Source of the DNA: an uncultured Sinobacteraceae bacterium
GTDB taxonomy: Bacteria; Pseudomonadota; Gammaproteobacteria; Nevskiales; Nevskiaceae
Direction: 5' to 3'
Assembly (NCBI GenBank): GCA_903822975.1
Contig: CAIJRD010000002.1
Location: 558,001 to 622,000, forward strand
Length of the DNA: 64,000 bases
Shown piece after piece: positions 19,300 through 29,479 of the stretch. The position numbers and the translations under genes were made by a program. The notes below the pieces were generated by a model. That model was not told the DNA's origin and did no database searches. It was given only the letters and a program-made list of their open reading frames with translations. The number at the start of each line of letters is the position of its first letter. Within the stretch, counting starts at the first letter, position 1.

Positions 19300-20982
19300 T
19301 TAGTTGTTGTCGGAACCGCCAATCTGTTCCTTCAGCAGGTCGCCCAGGCTGGTCTTGCCGGTCGAAGCGTTGCGGCTGTATTCGGCCACCACTTCTTCCT
19401 CTTCCTGGATTTCGCGCGCCTTCACCGACAGTGTGACGATGCGGTTCTTGCGATCCACGCCGATGAAGCGGGCTTCCAGCGTATCGCCGACTTTCAGCAC
19501 GGTGGTCGCGTCTTCGACGCGATCGCGCGACAGGTCGCCCGCACGGATGTAAGCCTCGACGCCGCCAGCCAGTTCGATCTGCGCGCCCTTGGCATCGACT
19601 TCCTTCACGATGCCCTTGACCATCGCACCCTTCTGGTTGTCGGCAAGGAACATCGTCAGCGGATCCTGGCCCAGCTGCTTCACGCCGAGCGAGATGCGCT
19701 CACGCGAACCGTCGATCGCCAGCACCACGGCCTCGACTTCCTGGCCCTTGCTGAAGCGACGCACGGCCTGTTCGCCGGTCTCGTTCCAATCCAGATCGGA
19801 CAGATGCACCAGACCGTCGATGCCGCCGTCCAGACCGATGAAGATGCCGAAGTCGGTGATCGACTTGATCTGGCCCTTGACCTTGTCGCCCTTCTGGAAG
19901 TTCTGCGAGAACTCTTCCCAGGGGTTCGGCTGGCACTGCTTCATGCCGAGCGAGATGCGGCGGCGCTCTTCGTCGATGTCGAGAATCATGACTTCGACTT
20001 CGTCGCCCAGGTGCACCAGCTTGGCGGGATTGACGTTCTTGTTGGTCCAGTCCATTTCGGACACGTGGACCAGACCTTCGACGCCCGGCTCGATCTCCAC
20101 GAACGCACCGTAATCGGTGATGTTGGTGATCTTGCCGAACATGCGGGTCTTTTCCGGGTAGCGGCGGGCGATATCGACCCAAGGATCGGCACCCAGCTGC
20201 TTCAGGCCCAGGCTGACGCGGCGACGCTCGCGGTCATACTTCAGGACCTTGACTTCGACTTCCTGGCCAGCCTGCACGACTTCGGCCGGATCCTTGATGC
20301 GCTTCCAGGTCATGTCGGTGATATGCAGCAGACCGTCGATGCCACCGAGGTCGACGAATGCGCCGTATTCCACCAGGTTCTTGACGACGCCCTTGAGGAT
20401 TGCGCCTTCCTGCAGCTTCTCCAACAGCATGTCGCGCTCGGCGCTGTACTCGGCTTCGAGCACTTCGCGGCGGCTGACGACGACGTTGTTACGCAGGCGG
20501 TCGAGCTTGATGACCTTGAACTCGAGCGGCTTGCCTTCCAGGTACGCGGTGTCGCGAACCGGACGCACGTCGACCAGCGAGCCCGGCAGGAACGCGCGGA
20601 CATTGCCGATATCGACGGTGAAACCGCCCTTGACCTTGCCAGTGATGATACCGATGACCGTTTCCTTGCCCTCGAACGCCTTGTTGAGGCGGTCCCAGGT
20701 GCGGATACGTTCGGCCTTTTCCTTGCTGAAACGGGTTTCGCCGAAACCGTCTTCGACCGTCTCCAGTGCGACCTCGATGTGGTCGCCGACTTTGACCGTG
20801 GCTTCGGCGCCATCGATCATGAATTCCTGGATCGGGATCACGCCCTCGGATTTCAGACCGGCGTCGACAATCACGACGTCGTTCTTCACTTCCAGCACAA
20901 TCGCGTGGACGATGGTGCCCGGCTGCATCGATTGGCCGCCGCTTAGGCTCTGTTCAAACAGTTCAGCAAAACTTTCGCTCAT
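19300..20982 (-). CDS. rpsA: 30S ribosomal protein S1
   Basis: 560 aa with repeated S1 domains ([38 protein letters not shown]). Confidence 0.97.
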   Translation of the reverse strand: MSESFAELFEQSLSGGQSMQPGTIVHAIVLEVKNDVVIVDAGLKSEGVIPIQEFMIDGAEATVKVGDHIEVALETVEDGFGETRFSKEKAERIRTWDRLNKAFEGKETVIGIITGKVKGGFTVDIGNVRAFLPGSLVDVRPVRDTAYLEGKPLEFKVIKLDRLRNNVVVSRREVLEAEYSAERDMLLEKLQEGAILKGVVKNLVEYGAFVDLGGIDGLLHITDMTWKRIKDPAEVVQAGQEVEVKVLKYDRERRRVSLGLKQLGADPWVDIARRYPEKTRMFGKITNITDYGAFVEIEPGVEGLVHVSEMDWTNKNVNPAKLVHLGDEVEVMILDIDEERRRISLGMKQCQPNPWEEFSQNFQKGDKVKGQIKSITDFGIFIGLDGGIDGLVHLSDLDWNETGEQAVRRFSKGQEVEAVVLAIDGSRERISLGVKQLGQDPLTMFLADNQKGAMVKGIVKEVDAKGAQIELAGGVEAYIRAGDLSRDRVEDATTVLKVGDTLEARFIGVDRKNRIVTLSVKAREIQEEEEVVAEYSRNASTGKTSLGDLLKEQIGGSDNN

Positions 20983-21079
20983 TCAGTACGCTCTAGTATC
21001 TCAAGTTCCGAGTGGTCTTCATGACGCTTCGGGCCAGATTTCAATTGGCCGCATTCCTTGCGACCGTGTGGGTTTCGGC

Positions 21080-21832
21080 TTAGCGTTGCGGTGATTCGCC
21101 AAGAGATTTGAGCACCCCGGTATCCACCAGGGCCTTGTCGATCACCGCCAGCACTTCCGCCGGCTTTAAATGTGTGGTGTCCACGATAATCGCGTCGGTC
21201 GCCGGCACCAGAGGTGCTACAGACCGGTTGCGATCCCGCTCATCGCGAGCGCGGACCTCCCCACAAAGGGCGCGTAGTGTAGCGCTGGCAGCCTCCCCAC
21301 TCAACCCGGCCCCGCCCATCTGTAAAAACCGCCTATTTGCGCGCACTTCGGCGCTGGCTTCGATGAAGAACTTGAGGATTGCGTCGGCGAATACGACGGT
21401 GCCCATGTCGCGACCGTCGGCGATCAGGCCCGGCGGCTGTCGAAAATCCTGCTGACGCCGCAATAGCGCGGCTCGAACCCGCGGCGCGGCAGCAATCTGC
21501 GACGCCAAGCCGCCGGTGGCCTCGGCGCGGACCTGCGCGGTCCAATCGGCGCCATCGACCAGAATCGCCTCGTCCGCCTCGGTCGTCCCCACAAACCGGA
21601 TATCGAGCGCCGGCGCCAAGGCCGCGACCGCGGCGGCATCGGCCAGATCCACGCCAGCGCGCACCGCGGCGAGCGCCAGAATCCGATACAGGGCGCCGCT
21701 ATCCAGGCGATGCCAGCCCAGCTGAGTGCTGAGCCAGCGCGTGATCATGCCCTTGCCAACGCCACTCGGTCCGTCGACGGCGATTACCGGCACCTGCGTC
21801 GCCGGCAGGCTGAGCGCGTCGCGGCGCGTCAT
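21080..21832 (-). CDS. cmk: Cytidylate kinase
   Basis: PVIAVDGPSGVGKGMITRWLSTQLGWHRLDSGALYRI; adjacent to rpsA. Confidence 0.95.
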   Translation of the reverse strand: MTRRDALSLPATQVPVIAVDGPSGVGKGMITRWLSTQLGWHRLDSGALYRILALAAVRAGVDLADAAAVAALAPALDIRFVGTTEADEAILVDGADWTAQVRAEATGGLASQIAAAPRVRAALLRRQQDFRQPPGLIADGRDMGTVVFADAILKFFIEASAEVRANRRFLQMGGAGLSGEAASATLRALCGEVRARDERDRNRSVAPLVPATDAIIVDTTHLKPAEVLAVIDKALVDTGVLKSLGESPQR

Positions 21833-23169
21833 GCTTGTGAATGCACGGAAATTGCCAGCCCCGCTCGCTTTGCCAACGCGGCGAAACCAGGGAACGAGGT
21901 ATCGACGTTGGCGCAGTCGAGCACCGTAATCGGCCCGTCCGCGCGTAGTGCGGCCATCGCAAAGCTCATGGCGATGCGATGGTCACCGCGCGAATCGACG
22001 GTGCCGCCGTGGAGCGTTCCACCGGTGATCCGTGCGCCGTCGGGTTCGGCGACGGCGTTGACGCCGAGTGCGCGCAAGCCGTCGCACATCGCCGCAATGC
22101 GGTCGCTCTCTTTGACTCGCAGTTCTTCGGCGCCGGTAATGACGGTTTGACCGCCGGCACAGGCTGCGGCGACGAACACCGCCGGCATTTCGTCGATCGC
22201 CAGCGTCACCAGATCGTGGCCAATGTCGATCGCCTTCAATTGTTCGGGCGCAACGACACGCAGATCGGCCACCGGCTCACCGCCGAGATCGCGTTGATTC
22301 AACAATTCGATGCGGACTCCCATACGCCGCAGGATTTCGATGATGCCGTCACGCGTCGGATTGATGCCGACCTGCTCCAGCAGCAAGTCACTGCCCGGCA
22401 CAATCGCAGCGCCCACCATGAAGAAGGTGGCGGACGAAATATCCGCCGGCACTGCGACGTTCGACGCGCGCAGCGATTGCCCGCCGCGCACCGCGGCGAC
22501 ACCGTCACCGGTTTCCACGTCCACACCGAACGCACGCAGCATCCGCTCGGTGTGATCGCGGCTGATACCGGGTTCACGCACCTCCGTGCGTCCCTGCGCA
22601 TACAGACCGGCCAACAGCAATCCGGATTTCACCTGTGCGCTGGCAACCGGCGAGGCATAGCTGATACCGGAAAGTCCCTTGCTTGGATTGATTTTCAGAG
22701 GCGCGGTGCCGCGCTCGGTGGTATCGATCCGCGCGCCCATTTGTCGCAGCGGTTCGACGATGCGCCGCATCGGCCGGCGCGATAGTGACGCGTCGCCAAT
22801 CATTTCGCACGCGAACGTCTGGCCGGCGAGCAGACCGGACATCAAGCGCATCGACGTGCCGGAATTTCCCAAATCGAGCGGCGCGTCCGGCGCCTTCAAG
22901 CCGTGCAGGCCCACGCCGTGCACGCGCAAATGGGTCGGCGCCAGTTGCTCGATGTGAACACCCATCGCGCGAAACGCGCGCATCGTGCACAGGCAGTCCT
23001 CGCCGCTGAGAAAGCCGGTGATCTCAGACACACCCTCCGCAAGTGCGGCAAACATCACCGCGCGATGCGAAATCGATTTGTCGCCCGGCACCTGGACCCG
23101 GCCCTGCAGACGTCCGCCCGGTGCCAGGTGGTAGATGATTGCCGGCGCTTCGATGTGCAGGTTGTTCAT
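21829..23169 (-). CDS. aroA: 3-phosphoshikimate 1-carboxyvinyltransferase (EPSP synthase)
   Basis: GRVQVPGDKSISHRAVMFAALAEG, LDLGNSGTSMRLMSGLLA. Confidence 0.96.
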   Translation of the reverse strand: MNNLHIEAPAIIYHLAPGGRLQGRVQVPGDKSISHRAVMFAALAEGVSEITGFLSGEDCLCTMRAFRAMGVHIEQLAPTHLRVHGVGLHGLKAPDAPLDLGNSGTSMRLMSGLLAGQTFACEMIGDASLSRRPMRRIVEPLRQMGARIDTTERGTAPLKINPSKGLSGISYASPVASAQVKSGLLLAGLYAQGRTEVREPGISRDHTERMLRAFGVDVETGDGVAAVRGGQSLRASNVAVPADISSATFFMVGAAIVPGSDLLLEQVGINPTRDGIIEILRRMGVRIELLNQRDLGGEPVADLRVVAPEQLKAIDIGHDLVTLAIDEMPAVFVAAACAGGQTVITGAEELRVKESDRIAAMCDGLRALGVNAVAEPDGARITGGTLHGGTVDSRGDHRIAMSFAMAALRADGPITVLDCANVDTSFPGFAALAKRAGLAISVHSQA

Positions 23170-23217
23170 GTGATCAGTGTCGGCTCAATCGTGAGCTTGC
23201 GCGGCATAGCGGCAAGC

Positions 23218-24090
23218 TCAGTCGATTCTGGAAAGGTGACGTTCGCGCACGGCGCGCGCATTCTCGAAGACGGTTGCGAGTGCCTGCCAGTCGCCGCGAT
23301 CGATCACGTCGGACAGCTCCTGCAATTCTGCGATCTGGCGCCGCAGCAAGGCGGAAATCGGCGCAGCGTTGGCGCGCACGATGTCGTGCCACATGCGCGG
23401 ACTGCTGGACGCGATGCGGGTGAAATCGCGGAAGCCGCCGCCCGCGTTGGGGAACACTTCGGCGTCGGCACCTTCCAGCCGCGAGAGCATGTCGACGAAC
23501 GCGAACGCCAGCAGATGCGGCAGATGCGAGGTCGCTGCGAAAATCGCATCGTGCCGTGCCGCGTCCATCGTCACCACGCGCGCACCGGTGGCCGTCCACA
23601 GGCCTGCGACCACCGACTGCGCGGCGGCATCCTGATCGGCATGCGGCGTCAGGATCACGCGATGGCCGCGGAACAGTTCGGCGAATGCGTTGGCGACGCC
23701 GCTCTTTTCAGTGCCGGCGATCGGATGCCCGGCGATGAACCGCGGCGGCAATCGACCGAACACTTCTACGACCGCGGCCAACACCGACTGCTTGGTACTG
23801 CCGACGTCGGTCAGGATCGTATTTGCGGACAGTCCGGGTTGGAGTTCGCGCAACGCCGTTTCAGTCGCCAGCACCGGCACCGCCAGCAACACCACGTCTG
23901 CGCCCTGCACTGCCTCGGCGGCAGAATTTGCAGCGACATCGATCACGCCATCTGCCAGCGCGCGCTGCATCTGTACCGCATCGGCGTCGAAACCGGCGAT
24001 CGTGCCGACCACGCCGGCTTTGCGCACCGCCTTCGCAAACGAGCCGCCAATCAGGCCGAGGCCGACAACCGCGAGCCGCGGCGTCAGCAT
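23218..24090 (-). CDS. tyrA: Prephenate/arogenate dehydrogenase
   Basis: LAVVGLGLIGGSFAKAVRKAG, VGSTKQSVL, GHPIAGTEKSG. Confidence 0.92.
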   Translation of the reverse strand: MLTPRLAVVGLGLIGGSFAKAVRKAGVVGTIAGFDADAVQMQRALADGVIDVAANSAAEAVQGADVVLLAVPVLATETALRELQPGLSANTILTDVGSTKQSVLAAVVEVFGRLPPRFIAGHPIAGTEKSGVANAFAELFRGHRVILTPHADQDAAAQSVVAGLWTATGARVVTMDAARHDAIFAATSHLPHLLAFAFVDMLSRLEGADAEVFPNAGGGFRDFTRIASSSPRMWHDIVRANAAPISALLRRQIAELQELSDVIDRGDWQALATVFENARAVRERHLSRID

Positions 24091-24115
24091 GGCGCGCAGC
24101 CGGCGGTCGCGAAAC

Positions 24116-25258
24116 TCACTTCAGAATGTCCTTCAAGGCATCGAGGAAACGCGTGTTCTCCGCCGGGGTACCCACACTCACGCGCAGATACTGCGGCATG
24201 CCGTAGCTCGCCATCGGCCGCACGATCACGCCATGCTCGAGCAGCGCGCGGTGTACCGGCGAGGAATCGCGACCGAAGCCGACGGTCAGGAAGTTAGCCT
24301 GCGACGGCAGCACCTTCAGCGACAAGGCCTTCATCTCGCGGCGCAGGCGCGAGGATTCACTCGCATTGAGTTCGACTGCGCGCGTGACGTGCTCCTGATC
24401 GCCGAGTGCCACTTCGGCGGCGACCAGTGCAAAGCTGTTCAAGTTGAACGGCTGACGCACGCGATTGAGCAGGTCCGCGAGCGCGCGATGCGACAGGGAA
24501 TAACCCGCGCGCAAACCGGCCAGGCCATAAGTCTTCGAGAACGTGCGCGTCACGATCAGGTTCGGATAGCGATCGAGCCAGGCGCGGCTGTCCGGCCGCA
24601 GGCTCGGGTCGAGAAATTCCTGATAGGCCTCGTCGAGAACTACCAGCGTGTGCGAAGGCACATGCTTCAGGAAGGCTTCGATCTCATCGGGTCGCATCCA
24701 GGTGCCGGTCGGATTGTTCGGGTTGACCAGGAAGATCACCGTGACATCCGGCCGCAGCGCTTTGGCGAAGCCGGCAAGATCGTGACCGAACGGCATGTCC
24801 GGGTGATCCTCCGGCAGCGCCGGCACCACGACCGATTCGGCATCCTGCGCCTGCGCGACGATCGGGTACACCGCGAAAGCGTGCGCGGAATACATCGCGG
24901 CGCGACCGGGGCCGAGGAACACACGCGCGATGAACTCGATGATGTCGTTGGAACCGTTGCCGAGCGTGATGCGTTCAGGCTCGATGCCATGGAACTCAGA
25001 AATCTTCTTCTTCAGTTTGAAGCCGGCACCGTCGGGATAGCGCGCGATGTCGCTGTCATTGATCATCCCCGCCAGCGCTTCCTTGACCTTGGGACTCGGA
25101 CCCAGCGGGTTTTCGTTGGAAGCGAGCTTCACCGCGTTGTCGATGCCGAGCCTGCGTTGCAGTTCGTCGATCGGCATACCGGGCGAATACGGCTCCAATG
25201 CCAGCACGCCGGCAATCGCGTTCTTCAGATACGGCTGTTCCGTCGCCATCGTGTTCAT
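24116..25258 (-). CDS. hisC: Histidinol-phosphate aminotransferase
   Basis: YSPGMPIDELQRRLGIDNAVKLASNENPLGPSPKVKEAL; RTFSKTYGLAGLRAGY. Confidence 0.93.
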   Translation of the reverse strand: MNTMATEQPYLKNAIAGVLALEPYSPGMPIDELQRRLGIDNAVKLASNENPLGPSPKVKEALAGMINDSDIARYPDGAGFKLKKKISEFHGIEPERITLGNGSNDIIEFIARVFLGPGRAAMYSAHAFAVYPIVAQAQDAESVVVPALPEDHPDMPFGHDLAGFAKALRPDVTVIFLVNPNNPTGTWMRPDEIEAFLKHVPSHTLVVLDEAYQEFLDPSLRPDSRAWLDRYPNLIVTRTFSKTYGLAGLRAGYSLSHRALADLLNRVRQPFNLNSFALVAAEVALGDQEHVTRAVELNASESSRLRREMKALSLKVLPSQANFLTVGFGRDSSPVHRALLEHGVIVRPMASYGMPQYLRVSVGTPAENTRFLDALKDILK

Positions 25259-26358
25259 AACACCGCCCTTGGGTACGAGCCCAGAATTTTGTAGAACGCT
25301 GCGCGCTTGCGCACTTCTTCCAGCGCGGTGGCAACGGGCGCATCACTGCGATGCCCTTCCAGATCGAGGAAGAAGTTGTAGTCCCAGATGCCGCGCCGAC
25401 TCGGCCGCGACTCGATCTTGCTCAAATTGATACCGGCCTTGGCGAATGGTTCCAGCAGACGGAACAAAGCACCGGCTTCACCCCCGGCCGGCGCGGAGCA
25501 GACCAGCGAGGTGCGATCGGCACCGGTGGCTTCTGGATTCTGTCGCCCGATGATCAGGAAGCGCGTCGTGTTGTTCGGATCGTCTTCGATGTTCGCGGCC
25601 ATGATTTGCAGGCCATACAGTTCGCCGGCCGCGGCACTCGCAATCGCCGCAGCGCCAGCGGCCACGCCGCCTTCCGCGACGCGCTTGGCGGCAACACCGT
25701 TGCTGCCGACCGGCTCGCGCGGCACGCCGGGCAGCTTGGCGTCGAGCCAACGGCGACACTGCGCGAACGACTGCGGGTGCGAGTACAGCACCTTGATGTC
25801 TTCAAGCCGCACCTGCGTGCTGAGCAACTGGTGATGCACCGGCAACCACACCTCGCCGCAAATCGACAGCGGCGTGTTGGCCAGGAGGTCGAGCGTGCTG
25901 ACGATGACGCCTTCGGTCGAATTTTCGATCGGCACCACACCGTAGGTCGCGCTACCGGACTCGACGTCGCGGAAAATCTCGTCGATCGCGGTGACCGCAC
26001 GGGCCGAGACTTGCTGGCCGAAATGCTTGTAGACGGCGGCCTGCGTATAAGTGCCTTCCGGACCGAGATATGCCACCGCCAGCGGCGACTCCAGCGCCAG
26101 ACAGGCCGACATCACCTCGCGCATCAGCTTTGCCATGGTCTCGTCGCTGAGCGGACCGCCGAGCGCGCGGTTGCGCGCCATCGCGCTACGCAGCACTTCC
26201 GCTTCGCGCGCCGGACGATAGTGGTCGCCGTCGTCGCCGCCGCGCGCCTTGATGTCGCGCACTTCCTGGGCGATGCGCGCGCGCTGCGAAATCAGCGTCT
26301 GGATCTGCTCGTCGAGCGCGTCGATGCGCACGCGCGCGGATTTGAGTTCGTCGTTCAT
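25255..26358 (-). CDS. pheA: Bifunctional chorismate mutase / prephenate dehydratase
   Basis: RVRIDALDEQIQTLISQRARIAQEV; VAYLGPEGTYTQAAVYKHFG; ESRPSRRGIWDYNFFLDLEGH. Confidence 0.95.
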   Translation of the reverse strand: MNDELKSARVRIDALDEQIQTLISQRARIAQEVRDIKARGGDDGDHYRPAREAEVLRSAMARNRALGGPLSDETMAKLMREVMSACLALESPLAVAYLGPEGTYTQAAVYKHFGQQVSARAVTAIDEIFRDVESGSATYGVVPIENSTEGVIVSTLDLLANTPLSICGEVWLPVHHQLLSTQVRLEDIKVLYSHPQSFAQCRRWLDAKLPGVPREPVGSNGVAAKRVAEGGVAAGAAAIASAAAGELYGLQIMAANIEDDPNNTTRFLIIGRQNPEATGADRTSLVCSAPAGGEAGALFRLLEPFAKAGINLSKIESRPSRRGIWDYNFFLDLEGHRSDAPVATALEEVRKRAAFYKILGSYPRAVL

Positions 26359-27542
26359 GCGCGGGCCGGGATGATGCGGGTGGAGAGCACGCCGTTGATT
26401 GCGCCGATTTCACTGGCCAGCGCATCCGGTATCGGCGAATCAACGTCGACCAGCGTGTACGCGAGTTCGCCGCGCGACTTGTTCAACAGATCGGCGATGT
26501 TCAGATTGCGCTGCGCCAGCGCGGTGGTGATCTGGCCCACCATATTAGGCACGTTGGCGTTGGCGATGCACAGACGGTGCATGCGCGCGCTCATCGGCAA
26601 CACCGCTTCGGGAAAATTCACCGAGTTGCGCACATTGCCCTGTTCGAGAAATTCGCGCAGCTGGTCGGCCACCATGATGGCGCAGTTGTCCTCGGCCTCA
26701 TTGGTCGATGCGCCGAGGTGCGGCGTGGCGATCACCTTCGGATTGCCTTGCAGCTTCACGCTCGGAAAATCGCAGACGTAGGCCTGCAGCTCGCCATTCC
26801 CAAGAGCTGCGAGGACCGCATCTTCGTCGACGATCTCGGCGCGCGCGAAATTCAGCACGACGCCTGGCTTCTTCATCAGCTTGATCCGCTCGGCGTTGAT
26901 GAAGCCGCGCGTGGCATCGAGCAAGGGCACATGCACACTCAAGAACTGCGCGCGCGCAACCAGATCGTCGATGCCGGCCGCTTGCTGCACGCCGGAATTG
27001 AGCTGCCAGGCGTTCTGCACCGTCATCGCGGGGTCGTAACCCCAGACTTGCATGCCGAGCTCGAGCGCGGCATTGGCGACCTTGACGCCGATCGCACCGA
27101 GACCGATCACGCCGAGCGTGCGGCCGGGCAATTCCATGCCGACGAAGTTTTTCTTGCCGTCCTCGACGAGCTTGTGCAGTGTGGCGTCGTCACCGCTCAA
27201 TCCGGCAACGAACTGCAGGGCCGGAGCGATATTGCGCGCGGCCAGCAGCATGCCCGCCAGCACCAGTTCCTTGACTGCGTTGGCGTTGGCGCCGGGTGCA
27301 TTGAACACCGGCACGCCGCGCGCGCTCATCAGCTTGACCGGAATGTTGTTGGTGCCGGCTCCGGCACGACCGATCGCCTTCACGGTCGACGGGATTTCCA
27401 TCTTGTGCAGATCGGCCGAGCGCACCAGCAAGGCATCCGGCGCCTCGATCGTCGCGCCGACCGCAAAGCGCTCCGAAGGCAGACGCTCCAGTCCGAATGC
27501 GGAGATGTTGTTCAGCGTCTGGATCTTGAAATGCAAAGTCAT
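26355..27542 (-). CDS. serA: D-3-phosphoglycerate dehydrogenase (with ACT domain)
   Basis: IGRAGAGTNNIPVKLMSARGVPVFNAPGANANAVKELVLAGML; LGVIGLGAIGVKVANAA; C-terminal ACT-like region. Start placed at Met 27542. Confidence 0.88.
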   Translation of the reverse strand: MTLHFKIQTLNNISAFGLERLPSERFAVGATIEAPDALLVRSADLHKMEIPSTVKAIGRAGAGTNNIPVKLMSARGVPVFNAPGANANAVKELVLAGMLLAARNIAPALQFVAGLSGDDATLHKLVEDGKKNFVGMELPGRTLGVIGLGAIGVKVANAALELGMQVWGYDPAMTVQNAWQLNSGVQQAAGIDDLVARAQFLSVHVPLLDATRGFINAERIKLMKKPGVVLNFARAEIVDEDAVLAALGNGELQAYVCDFPSVKLQGNPKVIATPHLGASTNEAEDNCAIMVADQLREFLEQGNVRNSVNFPEAVLPMSARMHRLCIANANVPNMVGQITTALAQRNLNIADLLNKSRGELAYTLVDVDSPIPDALASEIGAINGVLSTRIIPARA

Positions 27543-27601
27543 GGCGTGATGAGTCGAGTCTGGTGAGTCTTTCGAACCCAGGTCCGGGTCTTTCGGGGGC
27601 G

Positions 27602-28207
27602 CTATTGTGCAGGCAGCGGCGCCTGGGACAAAGCCGCGCCGCACGCTGCCGCCCCGCTCGCCGTTTCCGGCCACTGCTCGAGCACCGCCAGCAGTGCCGC
27701 GACGCTATCGACCACCAGCAGGCGTTCGAACTGTCCGCGCTTCAATAAACCCTGCTCGACCACGCGTCGCAGGAACGCGACGAAATCGTCGTAGAAGCCG
27801 TCGATGTTGAGCAGCGCGCAGGGCTTGGCGTGGATACCGAGCTGGTTCCAGGTGAACATTTCAAGGATTTCTTCGAGCGTGCCGATGCCGCCGGGCAGCG
27901 CGACAAAGGCGTCCGACAGCTCGCACATGCGCGCCTTGCGGCTGTGCATGCTGTCGACGACCTCAAGCTGCGTGAGACCGGTATGCGCAAGTTCGCGGCC
28001 GACCAAGGAATGCGGAATCACGCCAATCACGCGGCCACCCGCGCCGAGTGCGGCATCGGCGACAACACCCATCAAGCCGGCGTGGCTGCCGCCGTAAACC
28101 ACGGTGCACTTGCGCGCCGCCAGCGCACGCCCGAGTTCGGCCGCTGCCGCCGCATAGGCCGGCAAGCTGCCGAGGCTGGAACCGCAATACACCGCGAGTG
28201 CGCGCAT
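27602..28207 (-). CDS. LOG family (TIGR00730) nucleotide 5'-monophosphate phosphoribohydrolase-like protein
   Basis: VYCGSSLGSLPAY, VVYGGSHAGLMG, and PGGIGTLEEILEMFTWNQLGIH. Confidence 0.9.
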   Translation of the reverse strand: MRALAVYCGSSLGSLPAYAAAAAELGRALAARKCTVVYGGSHAGLMGVVADAALGAGGRVIGVIPHSLVGRELAHTGLTQLEVVDSMHSRKARMCELSDAFVALPGGIGTLEEILEMFTWNQLGIHAKPCALLNIDGFYDDFVAFLRRVVEQGLLKRGQFERLLVVDSVAALLAVLEQWPETASGAAACGAALSQAPLPAQ

Positions 28208-28241
28208 GACCGTCAGCCTCGATTCGAATGGATGCCAGGAC

Positions 28242-28270
28242 CGCGGCCAAAGGCCGCGAGGCCTTTGGCC
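28242..28270. promoter_or_regulatory. Mutually exclusive intergenic hairpins between serC and the LOG gene
   Basis: CGCGGCC-AAA-GGCCGCG (28242-28258) overlaps GGCCAAAGGCC-GCGA-GGCCTTTGGCC (28245-28270); both perfect. Confidence 0.5.
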
Positions 28271-28282
28271 CTGCGCGATCGA

Positions 28283-29365
28283 TCAGCCATGCGTGCGGGC
28301 GAATTCCTTCATGTAGTCGACCAGCGCCTGCACGCCGGCCTCCGGCATCGCGTTGTACAGGCTCGCGCGCATGCCGCCGACCGAACGATGACCCTTCAGG
28401 CCCGGCAGGCCGGCGGCCTTGGTGCCCTTGAGGAAATCGGCATCGAGCGCGGCATCCGGCAGCGTGAAGACGACATTCATCCAGGAACGATCGGACTTCG
28501 CCACTGGGTTGCTGTAAAACGGCGTCGAATCGATGCAGTCGTACAGCAGCGCCGCCTTGCGCTGATTGCGTTCGGCAATTGCCTTCAGACCGCCTTCACG
28601 CTTGATCCATTGGAACACCAGCCCGCAGACGTACCAGGCGTAGCAGGACGGCGTATTCAGCATCGAGTCGTTGTCGGCGACCTGCTTAAAGTCGAAGATC
28701 GATGGCGTGATCGGCAGCGCCGAACCGAGCAGGTCTTCGCGCACGATCACCATCGTGATGCCGGCAGGTCCTGCGTTCTTCTGCGCACCGGCGTAGATCA
28801 GGCCGAACTTCGACACGTCGATCGGGCGCGACAGGAAGGTCGACGAGAAATCGGCGACCAGAGGAACCTGACCGACCTCCGGAATCCAGTTGAATTCCAC
28901 GCCCTCGATCGTCTCGTTCGGCGTGTAATGCACGTAGGCGGCTTCCGGATCGAGCGTCCAGCCGTCGCGCGCAGGAATGTGGTTGTACCTGCCATCGGCC
29001 GGCTTGGCAACGATGTTGGCCTTGCCATACTTGGTGACTTCTTTCGAAGCCTTCAGGCTCCAGGCGCCGGTGACGACGAAGTCTGCGCTGAGCTTGCCGC
29101 GCAGCAGATTCATCGGCACTGCGGCGAACTGACCGGTGGCCCCGCCCTGCATGAACAGCACCTTGTAATTGGCCGGCACGCCGAGCAGATCGCGCAGATC
29201 CTGTTCGGCCGTGGTCGCGATCGACATGAAATCCTTGTCGCGATGGCTCATCTCCATCACCGACATGCCGCCGCCATGCCAGTCGAGCATTTCGTCGCGC
29301 GCCTGCACGAGAACCGATTCCGGCAGCGTCGCCGGGCCTGCGCTGAAATTGAATACGCGACTCAT
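28283..29365 (-). CDS. serC: Phosphoserine aminotransferase
   Basis: MSRVFNFSAGPATLPESVLVQARDEMLDWHGGGMSVMEMSHRDKDF; YAGAQKNAGPAGI. Met at 29371 is an alternative start. Confidence 0.95.
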   Translation of the reverse strand: MSRVFNFSAGPATLPESVLVQARDEMLDWHGGGMSVMEMSHRDKDFMSIATTAEQDLRDLLGVPANYKVLFMQGGATGQFAAVPMNLLRGKLSADFVVTGAWSLKASKEVTKYGKANIVAKPADGRYNHIPARDGWTLDPEAAYVHYTPNETIEGVEFNWIPEVGQVPLVADFSSTFLSRPIDVSKFGLIYAGAQKNAGPAGITMVIVREDLLGSALPITPSIFDFKQVADNDSMLNTPSCYAWYVCGLVFQWIKREGGLKAIAERNQRKAALLYDCIDSTPFYSNPVAKSDRSWMNVVFTLPDAALDADFLKGTKAAGLPGLKGHRSVGGMRASLYNAMPEAGVQALVDYMKEFARTHG

Positions 29366-29441
29366 CGTCAAACTCGCCTTCTGACCTTCAGGGATTGGGG
29401 TACGTTGAATGTTCTAGTTGTACGTTCTAGTTGTTCGTTCG

Positions 29442-29479
29442 ACTTGTTTGGCCTACTTGTTTGGCCAACTTGTTTGGCC
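29442..29479. repeat. Three tandem 13-bp repeats of ACTTGTTTGGCC(T/A)
   Basis: Copies begin at 29442, 29455 and 29468, just downstream of and abutting the gyrA stop codon. Confidence 0.85.

Noticed and set aside
19240-20946. 568-aa plus-strand ORF
   Set aside because: Fully antisense to rpsA; repeat-like appearance mirrors the S1 repeats.
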